From Burkholderiales bacterium (GTDB lineage: Bacteria > Pseudomonadota > Gammaproteobacteria > Burkholderiales > CAIKXV01), in the NCBI GenBank assembly GCA_014379045.1, contig JACMMK010000212.1, positions 1 to 5,462 of the forward strand: 5,462 nucleotides of DNA. Reading direction: 5' to 3'. The notes beneath the pieces were generated by a model. That model saw only the letters and a program-made list of their open reading frames with translations, searched no databases and was not told the origin of the DNA. Positions 1 through 5,462 of this stretch are shown in pieces. Within the stretch, counting starts at the first letter, position 1. Each line of letters begins with the position of its first letter. The translations under genes were made by a program, and so were the position numbers.

Positions 1-640
1 CGGCGGACCGTTCCGCAGCCGCACGCCCGAGTCGGTGGCGGCGGCCACGCCCGACGAGGCGTGCAAGCATCCGAATTGGGTGATGGGGCGAAAGATCTCG
101 GTCGACTCGGCGACGATGATGAACAAGGCGCTCGAGGTGATCGAAGCGCACTGGCTCTTCGGCGCTGCCCCGACGCAGATCGAAGTGCTGATCCATCCGC
201 AGAGCGTCGTGCACTCGCTGGTCGAATACCTGGATGGCTCAGTGCTTGCCCAGATGGGACAGCCCGACATGCGCACGCCGATCGCCTACGGGCTCGGGTT
301 TCCGCAGCGCATCGATGCGGGCGTCGCGTTCCTCGATCTTCTGCGCATCGGGCGTCTCGATTTCGAGGCACCCGATCCGTTGCGCTTTCCCTGTCTTCCG
401 CTCGCCTGGGCTGCGCTCGCAGCAGGCGGCACCTCGAGCGCCGTCCTGAACGCCGCCAACGAGGTCGCGGTAGATGCCTTCCTGGCACGGCGTCTGCGCT
501 TCGGCGACATTGCGCACGTGATCGGCGACGTGCTGGAACGGCCGCTGCCCGGCGATGCGCGCTCGCTCGAGGGGGTGCTCGAAGCCGATGCCGTCGCTCG
601 ACGCATTGCCGAGGCGGCCGTCGTACATCGTGCCTGTTAG
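1..640 (+). CDS. dxr: 1-deoxy-D-xylulose 5-phosphate reductoisomerase, C-terminal part (5' end outside window)
   Basis: This cytoplasmic enzyme catalyses the first committed step of the MEP isoprenoid pathway, the NADPH-dependent conversion of DXP to 2-C-methyl-D-erythritol 4-phosphate. The frame is open from base 2 and gives 212 residues before TAG at 638-640, which matches the region from about residue 185 to the end of the roughly 398-residue E. coli enzyme. The fragment opens with GGPFR, the start of the flexible active-site loop. HPNW (window residues 23-26) carries the loop His and Trp, and VDSATMMNK followed by E45 supplies the Ser, Asn, Lys and metal-binding Glu equivalent to E. coli S222, N227, K228 and E231. 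LIHPQS and LNAANE, further downstream, are also family signatures. A GTG at 35 lies inside the conserved region and is not the true start. The NADPH-binding domain and the other metal ligands lie upstream of the window. The gene is in the same frame as rseP, separated by this stop and 13 sense codons. Identification is secure. Confidence 0.97.
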   Translation, partial: GGPFRSRTPESVAAATPDEACKHPNWVMGRKISVDSATMMNKALEVIEAHWLFGAAPTQIEVLIHPQSVVHSLVEYLDGSVLAQMGQPDMRTPIAYGLGFPQRIDAGVAFLDLLRIGRLDFEAPDPLRFPCLPLAWAALAAGGTSSAVLNAANEVAVDAFLARRLRFGDIAHVIGDVLERPLPGDARSLEGVLEADAVARRIAEAAVVHRAC

Positions 641-641
641 T

Positions 642-683
642 ATGGGCGACCGTCGGTTGGACCTGCACCCGCTACCCTCATGA
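642..683 (+). CDS. Possible 13-codon mini-ORF bridging dxr and rseP
   Basis: An ATG at 642-644 begins one base after the dxr TAG (638-640). It is followed by 12 more sense codons (peptide MGDRRLDLHPLPS) and a TGA at 681-683 that overlaps the rseP start codon as ATGA. No Shine-Dalgarno sequence is visible before it or before rseP. The geometry is what termination-reinitiation would need: a ribosome finishing dxr could restart here and finish exactly on the rseP start. The peptide itself has no recognisable function. An ORF this short can easily arise by chance in GC-rich DNA, so this is a candidate only. Confidence 0.2.
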   Translation: MGDRRLDLHPLPS

Positions 684-2038
684 CTACTGTCGTCGCCTTC
701 GTCGTCGCGCTTGCCGTGCTCATCGTCGTGCACGAGCTCGGGCACTATCTCGTTGCGCGCGCCTGCGGCGTCAAGGTGTTGCGCTTCTCGGTCGGCTTCG
801 GCACGCCGCTGTTCAAGCGCGTGTTCGGGCCCGACCGCACCGAGTGGGTGGTCGGCGCGATCCCGCTCGGCGGCTACGTGAAGATGGTCGACGAGCGCGA
901 AGGCAACGTCGACGCGGCCGACCTTCCGCGCGCGTTCAACCGACAGTCGGTGTGGCGGCGGATCGCGATCGTGGCCGCCGGCCCGATCGCCAATTTCCTG
1001 CTCGCGATCACGTTGTACTGGGCGCTCTTCATCTACGGCATCCCGGGCATGCGCCCGATCGTCGCGACGCCGCCGCCGGAGTCGATTGCCGCACGTGCCG
1101 GCTTCCAGCAGGGCGATACGATCACGGCGGTCGACGGCGAAACGATCGTGCAATGGCAGGATGCGCGCTGGCGCCTGCTCAAGCGTGCGGTCGATCGCGC
1201 CGAGGTGCGCATCGATGTCGTCGAAGCGGGCGGGCGCGCGGCGGTGCGCAACCTCGATCTGTCGAGCGTGACCTCGGAACAGCTGCAGGAAAACTTCCTG
1301 ACCCACGTCGGTCTCGCGATCGCGCAGCCGAAGTTCGAGCCGGTGATCGGACGCGTCGTCGCAGGCAGTGTCGCTGAACGCGCCGGGCTGCTCGCCGGAG
1401 ATCGTGTGCTGTCGATCGACGGCGGTCGGCTCGAAGACTGGGAGGCACTGGTACGCACGATCCGCGCGAGCCCTGGTCGCCAGCTCGTAGTCGAGATCGA
1501 TCGCGACGGACGCGCGATCCCGACGCTGCGCCTGATCCCCGACAGCGCACAGGAAGGCGGTCTCGCCGTCGGCAAGGTGGGCATCGGGCCGAAGGTCGAC
1601 CCCGAGCGCGTGCAGCAGATGATGGTCGACGTGCGCTTCGGCCCGATCGAAAGTCTGGGCGAAGCGATCGCGAAGACCTGGAGCACCTCGGTACTCAGCC
1701 TGCAGATGCTCGGCAAGATGCTGGTGGGCGAGGTATCGATCAAGAACCTGTCCGGTCCGATCACGATCGCCGACTATGCCGGGCAGTCGGTGCAGGTGAG
1801 CTGGGTCGCCTACCTCACGTTCATCGCGTTGATCAGCATCAGTCTGGGGGTGCTCAACCTGCTGCCGATTCCGATGCTCGACGGCGGACACCTGTTGTAT
1901 TATTCGATCGAAGTCGTGCGTCGTCGCCCGGTGTCCGAGCGCGTGATGGCGATCGGGCAGCAGGTCGGGATGGGGGTGCTGCTCGTGCTGATGGCGTTCG
2001 CGATCTTCAACGACATCCATCGCCTGCTCGGCGGCTGA
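680..2038 (+). CDS. rseP: RseP-type site-2 intramembrane zinc metalloprotease
   Basis: This is an inner-membrane protease of the M50/site-2 family. In E. coli its orthologue makes the second cut in the anti-sigma factor RseA after DegS and also clears leftover signal peptides. The protein has 452 residues, against 450 in E. coli. Visible in order are a first membrane segment (about 3-25) containing the zinc motif HELGH (18-22), a VGFG turn (38-41), PLGGYVKM (62-69), and a second membrane segment (about 95-119). Two periplasmic PDZ domains follow, with cores near 125-200 and 218-300. The conserved LSGPI (357-361) precedes a third membrane segment (about 373-396) that leads into LLPIPMLDGG, where D401 is the third zinc ligand. 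A last membrane segment lies near 425-446. All catalytic residues are present. ATG 680 is the only usual start codon after the in-frame TAG at 638, yet no Shine-Dalgarno site precedes it. RseA is not in the window, so the natural substrate is inferred from the family. Confidence 0.97.
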   Translation: MTTVVAFVVALAVLIVVHELGHYLVARACGVKVLRFSVGFGTPLFKRVFGPDRTEWVVGAIPLGGYVKMVDEREGNVDAADLPRAFNRQSVWRRIAIVAAGPIANFLLAITLYWALFIYGIPGMRPIVATPPPESIAARAGFQQGDTITAVDGETIVQWQDARWRLLKRAVDRAEVRIDVVEAGGRAAVRNLDLSSVTSEQLQENFLTHVGLAIAQPKFEPVIGRVVAGSVAERAGLLAGDRVLSIDGGRLEDWEALVRTIRASPGRQLVVEIDRDGRAIPTLRLIPDSAQEGGLAVGKVGIGPKVDPERVQQMMVDVRFGPIESLGEAIAKTWSTSVLSLQMLGKMLVGEVSIKNLSGPITIADYAGQSVQVSWVAYLTFIALISISLGVLNLLPIPMLDGGHLLYYSIEVVRRRPVSERVMAIGQQVGMGVLLVLMAFAIFNDIHRLLGG

Positions 2039-2100
2039 TGGGGCAACAACGAATTCCTGAACGCAACGCGTGCTGCTGCAGTCGACCTCAAGACCTATAA
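2038..2100 (+). CDS. Possible 20-codon mini-ORF with a triple-Cys run, bridging rseP and bamA
   Basis: The rseP stop and an ATG overlap as TGATG (2036-2040). Reading from this ATG gives 20 sense codons and a TAA at 2098-2100, only four bases before the bamA ATG at 2105. The peptide begins MGQQRIPERN and then contains three consecutive Cys codons (TGC TGC TGC, 2071-2079). A weak GGCGG lies three bases upstream of its ATG. It resembles no protein I know. Possible roles are translational coupling of bamA to rseP or a leader-peptide type control; both are inference. It may also be a chance ORF in an ordinary spacer. Confidence 0.22.
   Translation: MGQQRIPERNACCCSRPQDL
2058..2086 (+). promoter_or_regulatory. 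Weak candidate sigma-E-type promoter before bamA
   Basis: TGAACGC at 2058-2064 keeps the GAAC core of the sigma-E -35 element (GGAACTT). After a 16-base spacer, GTCGAC at 2081-2086 partly matches the -10 element (GTC followed by A-rich bases). In E. coli the bamA region belongs to the sigma-E regulon, so a site here would make sense. The match is partial on both sides, and transcription from it would leave a leader of only about 10-15 bases before ATG 2105. It also lies inside the mini-ORF at 2038-2100. Confidence 0.15.
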
Positions 2101-2104
2101 ATAA

Positions 2105-4375
2105 ATGCTGCGCGCGAAACATCTGGTAGTCGGCCTGGCGTTGTGCTGGGCCCAGGCGAGTTCCGCATTCGATCCGTTCACGGTCCGCGACATCCGCGTC
2201 GAGGGGCTGCAGCGCACCGAACCGGGGACGATCTTCGGTTATCTGCCGGTCAAGGTCGGCGAGACGATGACCGAGGAGCGCGCGGCGCAGGCGATCCGCG
2301 CGCTCTATGCGACCGGCTTCTTCGCCGACGTGCGCATCGAGGTCGACGGTAACGTGCTGATCGTGACCGTGCAGGAGCGCCCGGCGATCGCGCAGATCGA
2401 CATCAACGGTGCGCGCGAGTTCAGCGTCGACCAGTTGCGCGGCGCGCTGCGGGGTATCGGCCTGGCGGACGGTCGGATCTTCGACAAGTCGCAGCTCGAA
2501 CGGGCGGAGCAGGAGATCAAGCGTCAGTACATCAACCGCGGGCGCTACAACTCGCAGATCCAGACGACGGTGACGCCGCTCGAACGCAATCGCGTCGGCA
2601 TCTCGTTCGTGATCACCGAGGGCGATGTCGCGAAGATCCGCCAGATCAACATCGTCGGCAACAAGGTGTTCTCCGAACGGGAGTTGCTGCGCCAGATGGT
2701 GCAGCGAACGCCGGGCCTGCTTACCTGGTACAGCAAGCAGGACCAGTACTCGCGCGAGCGGCTGTCGGCCGATCTCGAGACGATCCGCTCGTTCTACCAG
2801 AACCGCGGATACCTCGAGTTCACCATCGAGTCGACGCAGGTGCAGATCACGCCGGACCGGCGCGACATCTTCATCACCATCAATGTGTCGGAGGGGCAGC
2901 GCTATACGGTGTCCGATGTGCGCTTTGCAGGCGAACTGCTGTTGCCCGAAGCGGAGCTGCGCCGACTGCTGCGGGTCAGGGTCGGAGAAACCTTCTCGCG
3001 CGAGCGTTTGACCGAATCGACGAAGGCGATGAACGACCGGCTCGGCGACGAGGGATACGCGTTCGCCAACGTCAACGCGGTACCGGAGCTCGACAAGGAG
3101 AAGCGAACCGCGGCCTTCACCTTCTTCGTCGATCCAGGGCGGCGCGTATACGTACGACGGGTCAACGTGAGCGGCAATACGCGCACCCGCGACGAGGTCG
3201 TTCGGCGCGAGATGCGGCAGTTCGAAGGCGGCTGGTACAACGCCGAGGCGATCACGCGCTCACGTCGCCGTATCGACCGGCTCGGATTTTTCTCCGAAGT
3301 GAACGTCGAGACCCCGCCGGTGCCGACCGCCAACGACCAGGTCGACGTGAACGTGTCGGTCGTCGAACGCTCGACCGGCAACCTGCTGTTCGGCGCCGGC
3401 TTCTCGAGTGGCGACGGCATCATCCTCCAGGGTTCCGTATCGCAGAACAACATCTTCGGCAGCGGCAATGCGCTGGGGGTGCAGCTGAACAACGGCCGGA
3501 TCAACCGGACCGCATCGGTATCGTTCACCAACCCCTATTTCACGCTCGATGGCGTCAGCCTCGGGTTCGACATCTATCGGCGCGAGTTCGACCCGGGCGC
3601 GATCGATCTCGGGAACTACACGACGCGCACCACCGGTGCTGGCGTGCGGCTCGGCATCCCGGTGACCGAGGATGTGACCGTCAATTTCGGACTGACCGCG
3701 GAGGAGACGGCGATCAACACCTTCGCGGACAGTCCACCGCGCTACATCAACTTCGTCAACACTTTCGGCGATACGAACCGGGCGATCTTCGGCACGGTGG
3801 GGTTCGCCATCGACCGTCGCGACAGCCGCATCTACACGACGAGTGGCTCGTTTCAGCGCGCGTTCGCCGAGGTCACCTTCCCGGGCAGCGACCTTCAGTA
3901 CTACCGCTTGAACTACCTGGGACAGTACTTCTATCCGTTGACCCGCGATGTCACGCTGCAGTTCACCGGTGACATCGGTTACGGGCAGGGTTTCGATGAC
4001 AAGCCGTTGCCGTTCTACCGCAACTACTTCGTCGGTGGTGTCAACTCGCTCAGGGGCTATGCGACCGGCGCCGTGGGTCCACGCGATGTCGACGGGACGT
4101 CGCTCGGCGGGTCGCACAAGGTCGTCGGTAGTGTCGAGGCGCTGGTACCGTTCCCCGGTTTGCGCAATGACCGGTCGGTACGTCTGAGCGCGTTCGTCGA
4201 TGGTGGGTTTGCCGACAACTCGTTCTCGTCGCAGTTCTTGCGGTACTCGGCCGGGATCGCGGTGTTCTGGGTGTCGCCGTTCGGGCCGCTGAAACTCAGC
4301 GTCGCGCAGCCGCTCAACGACGAACCGGGCGACCGGCTGCAGCGATTCCAGTTCACCTTCGGGACGACGTTCTGA
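2105..4375 (+). CDS. bamA: BamA, outer-membrane beta-barrel assembly protein (Omp85 family)
   Basis: BamA is the essential insertase of the Bam complex; it folds and inserts beta-barrel proteins into the outer membrane. The protein has 756 residues (E. coli 810). A signal peptide of about 21 residues ends in SSA before F22. Five POTRA domains follow, at roughly 22-93, 94-174, 175-264, 265-345 and 346-421. Their hallmarks include VRDIRVEGLQR, KIRQINIVGNKVF, and VRRVNVSGNTRTRDEVVRREMRQ. The barrel starts after ERSTGNLLFGAGFSS (421-435). The loop-6 motif is LRGY (649-652) with the key Arg at 650, followed by GPRD. The C-terminus RFQFTFGTTF is a typical Phe-ended beta-signal. The only Cys is C14 in the signal peptide, so the loop-6 disulfide of E. 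coli is absent. An in-frame TAA at 2102-2104 abuts ATG 2105, so no start further upstream is possible. There is no Shine-Dalgarno site, only an A/T-rich stretch. The neighbours rseP and skp confirm the assignment. Confidence 0.98.
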   Translation: MLRAKHLVVGLALCWAQASSAFDPFTVRDIRVEGLQRTEPGTIFGYLPVKVGETMTEERAAQAIRALYATGFFADVRIEVDGNVLIVTVQERPAIAQIDINGAREFSVDQLRGALRGIGLADGRIFDKSQLERAEQEIKRQYINRGRYNSQIQTTVTPLERNRVGISFVITEGDVAKIRQINIVGNKVFSERELLRQMVQRTPGLLTWYSKQDQYSRERLSADLETIRSFYQNRGYLEFTIESTQVQITPDRRDIFITINVSEGQRYTVSDVRFAGELLLPEAELRRLLRVRVGETFSRERLTESTKAMNDRLGDEGYAFANVNAVPELDKEKRTAAFTFFVDPGRRVYVRRVNVSGNTRTRDEVVRREMRQFEGGWYNAEAITRSRRRIDRLGFFSEVNVETPPVPTANDQVDVNVSVVERSTGNLLFGAGFSSGDGIILQGSVSQNNIFGSGNALGVQLNNGRINRTASVSFTNPYFTLDGVSLGFDIYRREFDPGAIDLGNYTTRTTGAGVRLGIPVTEDVTVNFGLTAEETAINTFADSPPRYINFVNTFGDTNRAIFGTVGFAIDRRDSRIYTTSGSFQRAFAEVTFPGSDLQYYRLNYLGQYFYPLTRDVTLQFTGDIGYGQGFDDKPLPFYRNYFVGGVNSLRGYATGAVGPRDVDGTSLGGSHKVVGSVEALVPFPGLRNDRSVRLSAFVDGGFADNSFSSQFLRYSAGIAVFWVSPFGPLKLSVAQPLNDEPGDRLQRFQFTFGTTF

Positions 4376-4569
4376 GCGGTGGTATCATCCTGCGATTCGC
4401 GATAGCCGGATATGCGGCTTGGCCGTTGTGCCGGCTCGACGCGCCGCCTGGACGTGCCGCAATCGCGGCGCAGCGCGCCGACAGTTCGCAATGATCTGGT
4501 GTAGTAGGCCGCGCAGCGCGATGACGCGTTCGCCGCGTCCGGCGCTCGCTGGTTGAATCGGGGGCAGGG
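4376..4569 (+). other. bamA-skp intergenic region with mutually exclusive GC hairpins
   Basis: This 194-base gap is the longest in the window. No convincing gene is seen in it. The arm GCGGCGC (4465-4471) can pair with GCGCCGC at 4441-4447 (7 bp, 17-base loop) or with GTGCCGC at 4454-4460 (7 bp including one G-U, loop AATC). Its last six bases can also pair with GCGCCG at 4475-4480 (6 bp, loop AGC). These pairings exclude each other. No T-run follows any of them, so none is a classical intrinsic terminator. TATCAT at 4383-4388 resembles a -10 box but lacks a good -35. The region may be an RNA leader, a spacer, or home to an unrecognised promoter for skp-lpxD. Confidence 0.4.
4560..4564 (+). 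promoter_or_regulatory. Probable ribosome binding site of skp
   Basis: A GGGGG run lies five bases before ATG 4570, inside the purine-rich stretch GGGGGCAGGG. It can pair partly with the CCUCC of 16S rRNA and supports ATG 4570 over the in-frame ATG at 4594. It is the only gene start in this window with a plausible Shine-Dalgarno site. Confidence 0.4.
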
Positions 4570-5085
4570 ATGGTTCGAAGTTTCTGTAGGGCGATGGGTT
4601 TATGCATCGCCTTGGTCGCGAGTTCTTCAGTCTGGGCCCAAGCGTCGGATCTGCGGATCGGATTTGTCGATACCGAACGGATACTGCGCGAGGCGACGCC
4701 CGCGGTCCGCGCGCAGAAGCGCCTCGAGAAGGATTTCGCGCCGCGCGACCAGGAGCTGCAGCGGCTCGCTGCGCGCGCCAAGGAGCTGCAGGTTTCGCTC
4801 GAGAAGGACGGCGTGACACTGTCCGAGAGCGAGCGTGGGAAGCGCGAGCAGGATCTGGCCCGAATCACGCAGCAGTTCCAGCGCCTCCAGCGCGAGTTCC
4901 GGGAAGATCTGAACATCCGGCGCAACGAAGAGATGGCGACCGTGCTCGAACGCGTCAATGCAGTGATCAAGAAGATCGCCGAACTCGACAAGCTCGATCT
5001 CGTGTTTCAGGAAGCCGTCTTTCGCAGCAGCCGTATCGACATCACGGAAAAGGTCCTGAAGGCCTTGGCCGCTTCGGACAAATAA
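4570..5085 (+). CDS. skp: Skp/OmpH-type periplasmic chaperone
   Basis: Skp is a trimeric periplasmic chaperone that holds unfolded outer-membrane proteins in a cavity of coiled-coil arms and passes them to BamA. The protein has 171 residues (E. coli 161). A signal peptide with Arg at 3 and 7 and a hydrophobic core (about 9-21) ends at VWA (21-23) or AQA (23-25). The mature part starts with the family signature LRIGFVDTERIL (28-39). Long charged helices rich in Gln, Glu, Arg and Lys follow (about 43-135), as expected for the tentacle coiled coils. The tail LDLVFQEAVFRSSRIDITEKVLKAL (142-166) is the conserved strand-helix end of the family. ATG 4570 gives a normal signal peptide with a basic N-terminus; the alternative M9 (ATG 4594) would lose both Arg residues. 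The gene sits between bamA and lpxD, its usual place. C12 is within the signal peptide and is not in a lipobox. Confidence 0.94.
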   Translation: MVRSFCRAMGLCIALVASSSVWAQASDLRIGFVDTERILREATPAVRAQKRLEKDFAPRDQELQRLAARAKELQVSLEKDGVTLSESERGKREQDLARITQQFQRLQREFREDLNIRRNEEMATVLERVNAVIKKIAELDKLDLVFQEAVFRSSRIDITEKVLKALAASDK

Positions 5086-5116
5086 CGCGCGCTTGGCTGC
5101 TACCCGCGACCCTGGT

Positions 5117-5462
5117 GTGAGCGTCGCGTCCAATGCCTCCGGAGTGGTTTGGAGACTGTCCGACCTGGTGGCGCGGCTCGGCGGTGTGCAGGCCGGGGCG
5201 GGCGATCCGGTCGTCACCGGCATCGCATCGCTGGCCGGTGCGGGCGCGGGCTCGCTCAGCTTTTTCGCCCATTCGAGACATCGGCAGGAGCTTGCGCACA
5301 CGCGCGCGAGCGCGGTGATCGTTGCCGAAGCCGACCGCGAGGCGACCGCGCTGCCGCGGATCGTCACCGCGAATCCTTATGCCTACTATGCGCGCGCGGC
5401 GCGCCTGCTCGATCCGGTGCCCCCGGTGACGCCGGGCATCCACGCGACCGCGAGCGTCGAGC
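5117..5462 (+). CDS. lpxD: UDP-3-O-acyl-glucosamine N-acyltransferase LpxD, N-terminal part (3' end outside window)
   Basis: LpxD adds the N-linked hydroxyacyl chain from acyl-ACP to UDP-3-O-acylglucosamine, the third step of lipid A synthesis, in the cytoplasm. The frame is open to the window end and gives 115 residues from GTG 5117. WRLSDLVARLGG, VVTGIASL, GSLSFFAH, ASAVIVAE and ANPYAYYARAARLLD reproduce the N-terminal uridine-binding domain. PGIHATASVE, at the window edge, begins the left-handed beta-helix of hexapeptide repeats. The catalytic His lies downstream, outside the window. Where relatives usually have N-P-x-Y after SFxx, this protein has H52-S-R-H55. The start is uncertain: GTG 5117, GTG 5144 (which gives the family-typical short N-terminus) and TTG 5093 are all in frame, and none has a good Shine-Dalgarno site. 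The skp stop lies 31 bases before GTG 5117. The family assignment is firm and the start is not. Confidence 0.9.
   Translation, partial: MSVASNASGVVWRLSDLVARLGGVQAGAGDPVVTGIASLAGAGAGSLSFFAHSRHRQELAHTRASAVIVAEADREATALPRIVTANPYAYYARAARLLDPVPPVTPGIHATASVE

Noticed and set aside
638..680. dxr-rseP fusion by readthrough or a sequencing error, because both genes share a frame with only one stop between them
   Set aside because: Dxr ends at the family's normal length and RseP begins with a normal first membrane segment, so the stop is expected.
61..1377. A 438-codon open frame on the plus strand, out of frame with dxr and rseP
   Set aside because: It is very Arg/Ala-rich, has no recognisable motif, and crosses the end of dxr and the start of rseP; it is a shifted-frame artefact.
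2096..2101. TATAAA as a -10 promoter box before bamA
   Set aside because: No acceptable -35 lies 16-18 bases upstream, and transcription would start inside the bamA coding sequence.
239..2122. A 627-codon open frame on the minus strand across dxr and rseP
   Set aside because: It is antisense to two firmly identified genes, its translation is His/Asp/Arg-rich with no domain, and such long shadow frames are common opposite high-GC3 genes.
2135..2149. Possible lipoprotein signal at C14 of BamA (LALC)
   Set aside because: The residue before Cys is Leu, not Gly, Ala or Ser, and a normal SSA cleavage site follows at residues 19-21.
3260..4117. A 285-codon minus-strand frame inside bamA
   Set aside because: It is fully antisense to the conserved POTRA5 and barrel coding sequence, with low-complexity Arg/Val/Asp composition and no family resemblance.
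4383..4388. TATCAT as a promoter for skp
   Set aside because: Only poor -35 candidates lie at the right distance, inside the end of bamA; it is mentioned in the intergenic entry but not called.
4412..4556. Two overlapping tiny ORFs in the bamA-skp gap (4412-4504, 30 codons; 4491-4556, 21 codons)
   Set aside because: Neither has a Shine-Dalgarno site, their third positions are less GC-biased than neighbouring genes, and neither peptide is recognisable. They are most likely chance.
5133..5318. An ATG-started frame near the lpxD start
   Set aside because: It is out of frame with the conserved LpxD sequence, which reads through the same bases.
4627..5367. A 246-codon minus-strand frame across skp and lpxD
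   Set aside because: It is a shadow of skp and lpxD with no domain.

Overview
The window is a conserved outer-membrane-biogenesis gene cluster from a high-GC Gram-negative bacterium. All genes lie on the + strand, in the order dxr (3' part), rseP, bamA, skp, lpxD (5' part). An LpxD acyltransferase with a Skp/BamA pair means an LPS-containing, double-membraned cell. Having dxr directly before rseP, rather than uppS-cdsA as in Escherichia coli, fits Betaproteobacteria and non-enteric Gammaproteobacteria. The protein sequences (BamA ending in Phe, the C-terminal region of the Skp-like protein) look more betaproteobacterial to me, but I cannot place the organism below class by eye. Codon third positions are strongly G/C throughout, and nothing suggests recent transfer.

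Layout: bases 1-640 hold the last 212 codons of dxr (isoprenoid precursor synthesis). After 39 bases comes rseP (680-2038), an intramembrane site-2 protease. After 66 bases comes bamA (2105-4375), the beta-barrel assembly insertase. A longer GC-rich gap of 194 bases (4376-4569) precedes skp (4570-5085), the periplasmic chaperone that delivers unfolded barrels to BamA. About 31 bases later lpxD begins (probably GTG 5117) and runs off the end; it makes a lipid A precursor. Both long gaps over 60 bases are described as features, and no stretch over 300 bases lacks a gene.

How the genes work together: Skp and BamA fold and insert outer-membrane proteins. LpxD supplies the lipid A of the same membrane's outer leaflet. 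In species where it has been studied, RseP is the second protease in the cascade that releases sigma-E when outer-membrane assembly fails. Dxr's pathway feeds undecaprenyl phosphate and quinone synthesis.

I see no undescribed multi-gene system here. The most unusual detail is that both short gaps (dxr-rseP and rseP-bamA) are bridged by a mini-ORF. Each starts at or next to the upstream stop codon and ends on or 4 bases before the downstream start, and neither rseP nor bamA has a recognisable Shine-Dalgarno site. The second mini-ORF has three consecutive Cys codons. This could be chance or termination-reinitiation coupling. Lesser points are His substitutions in the presumed uracil-binding loop of LpxD, a cluster of mutually exclusive GC hairpins before skp, and a dense run of CGATCG palindromes inside rseP.
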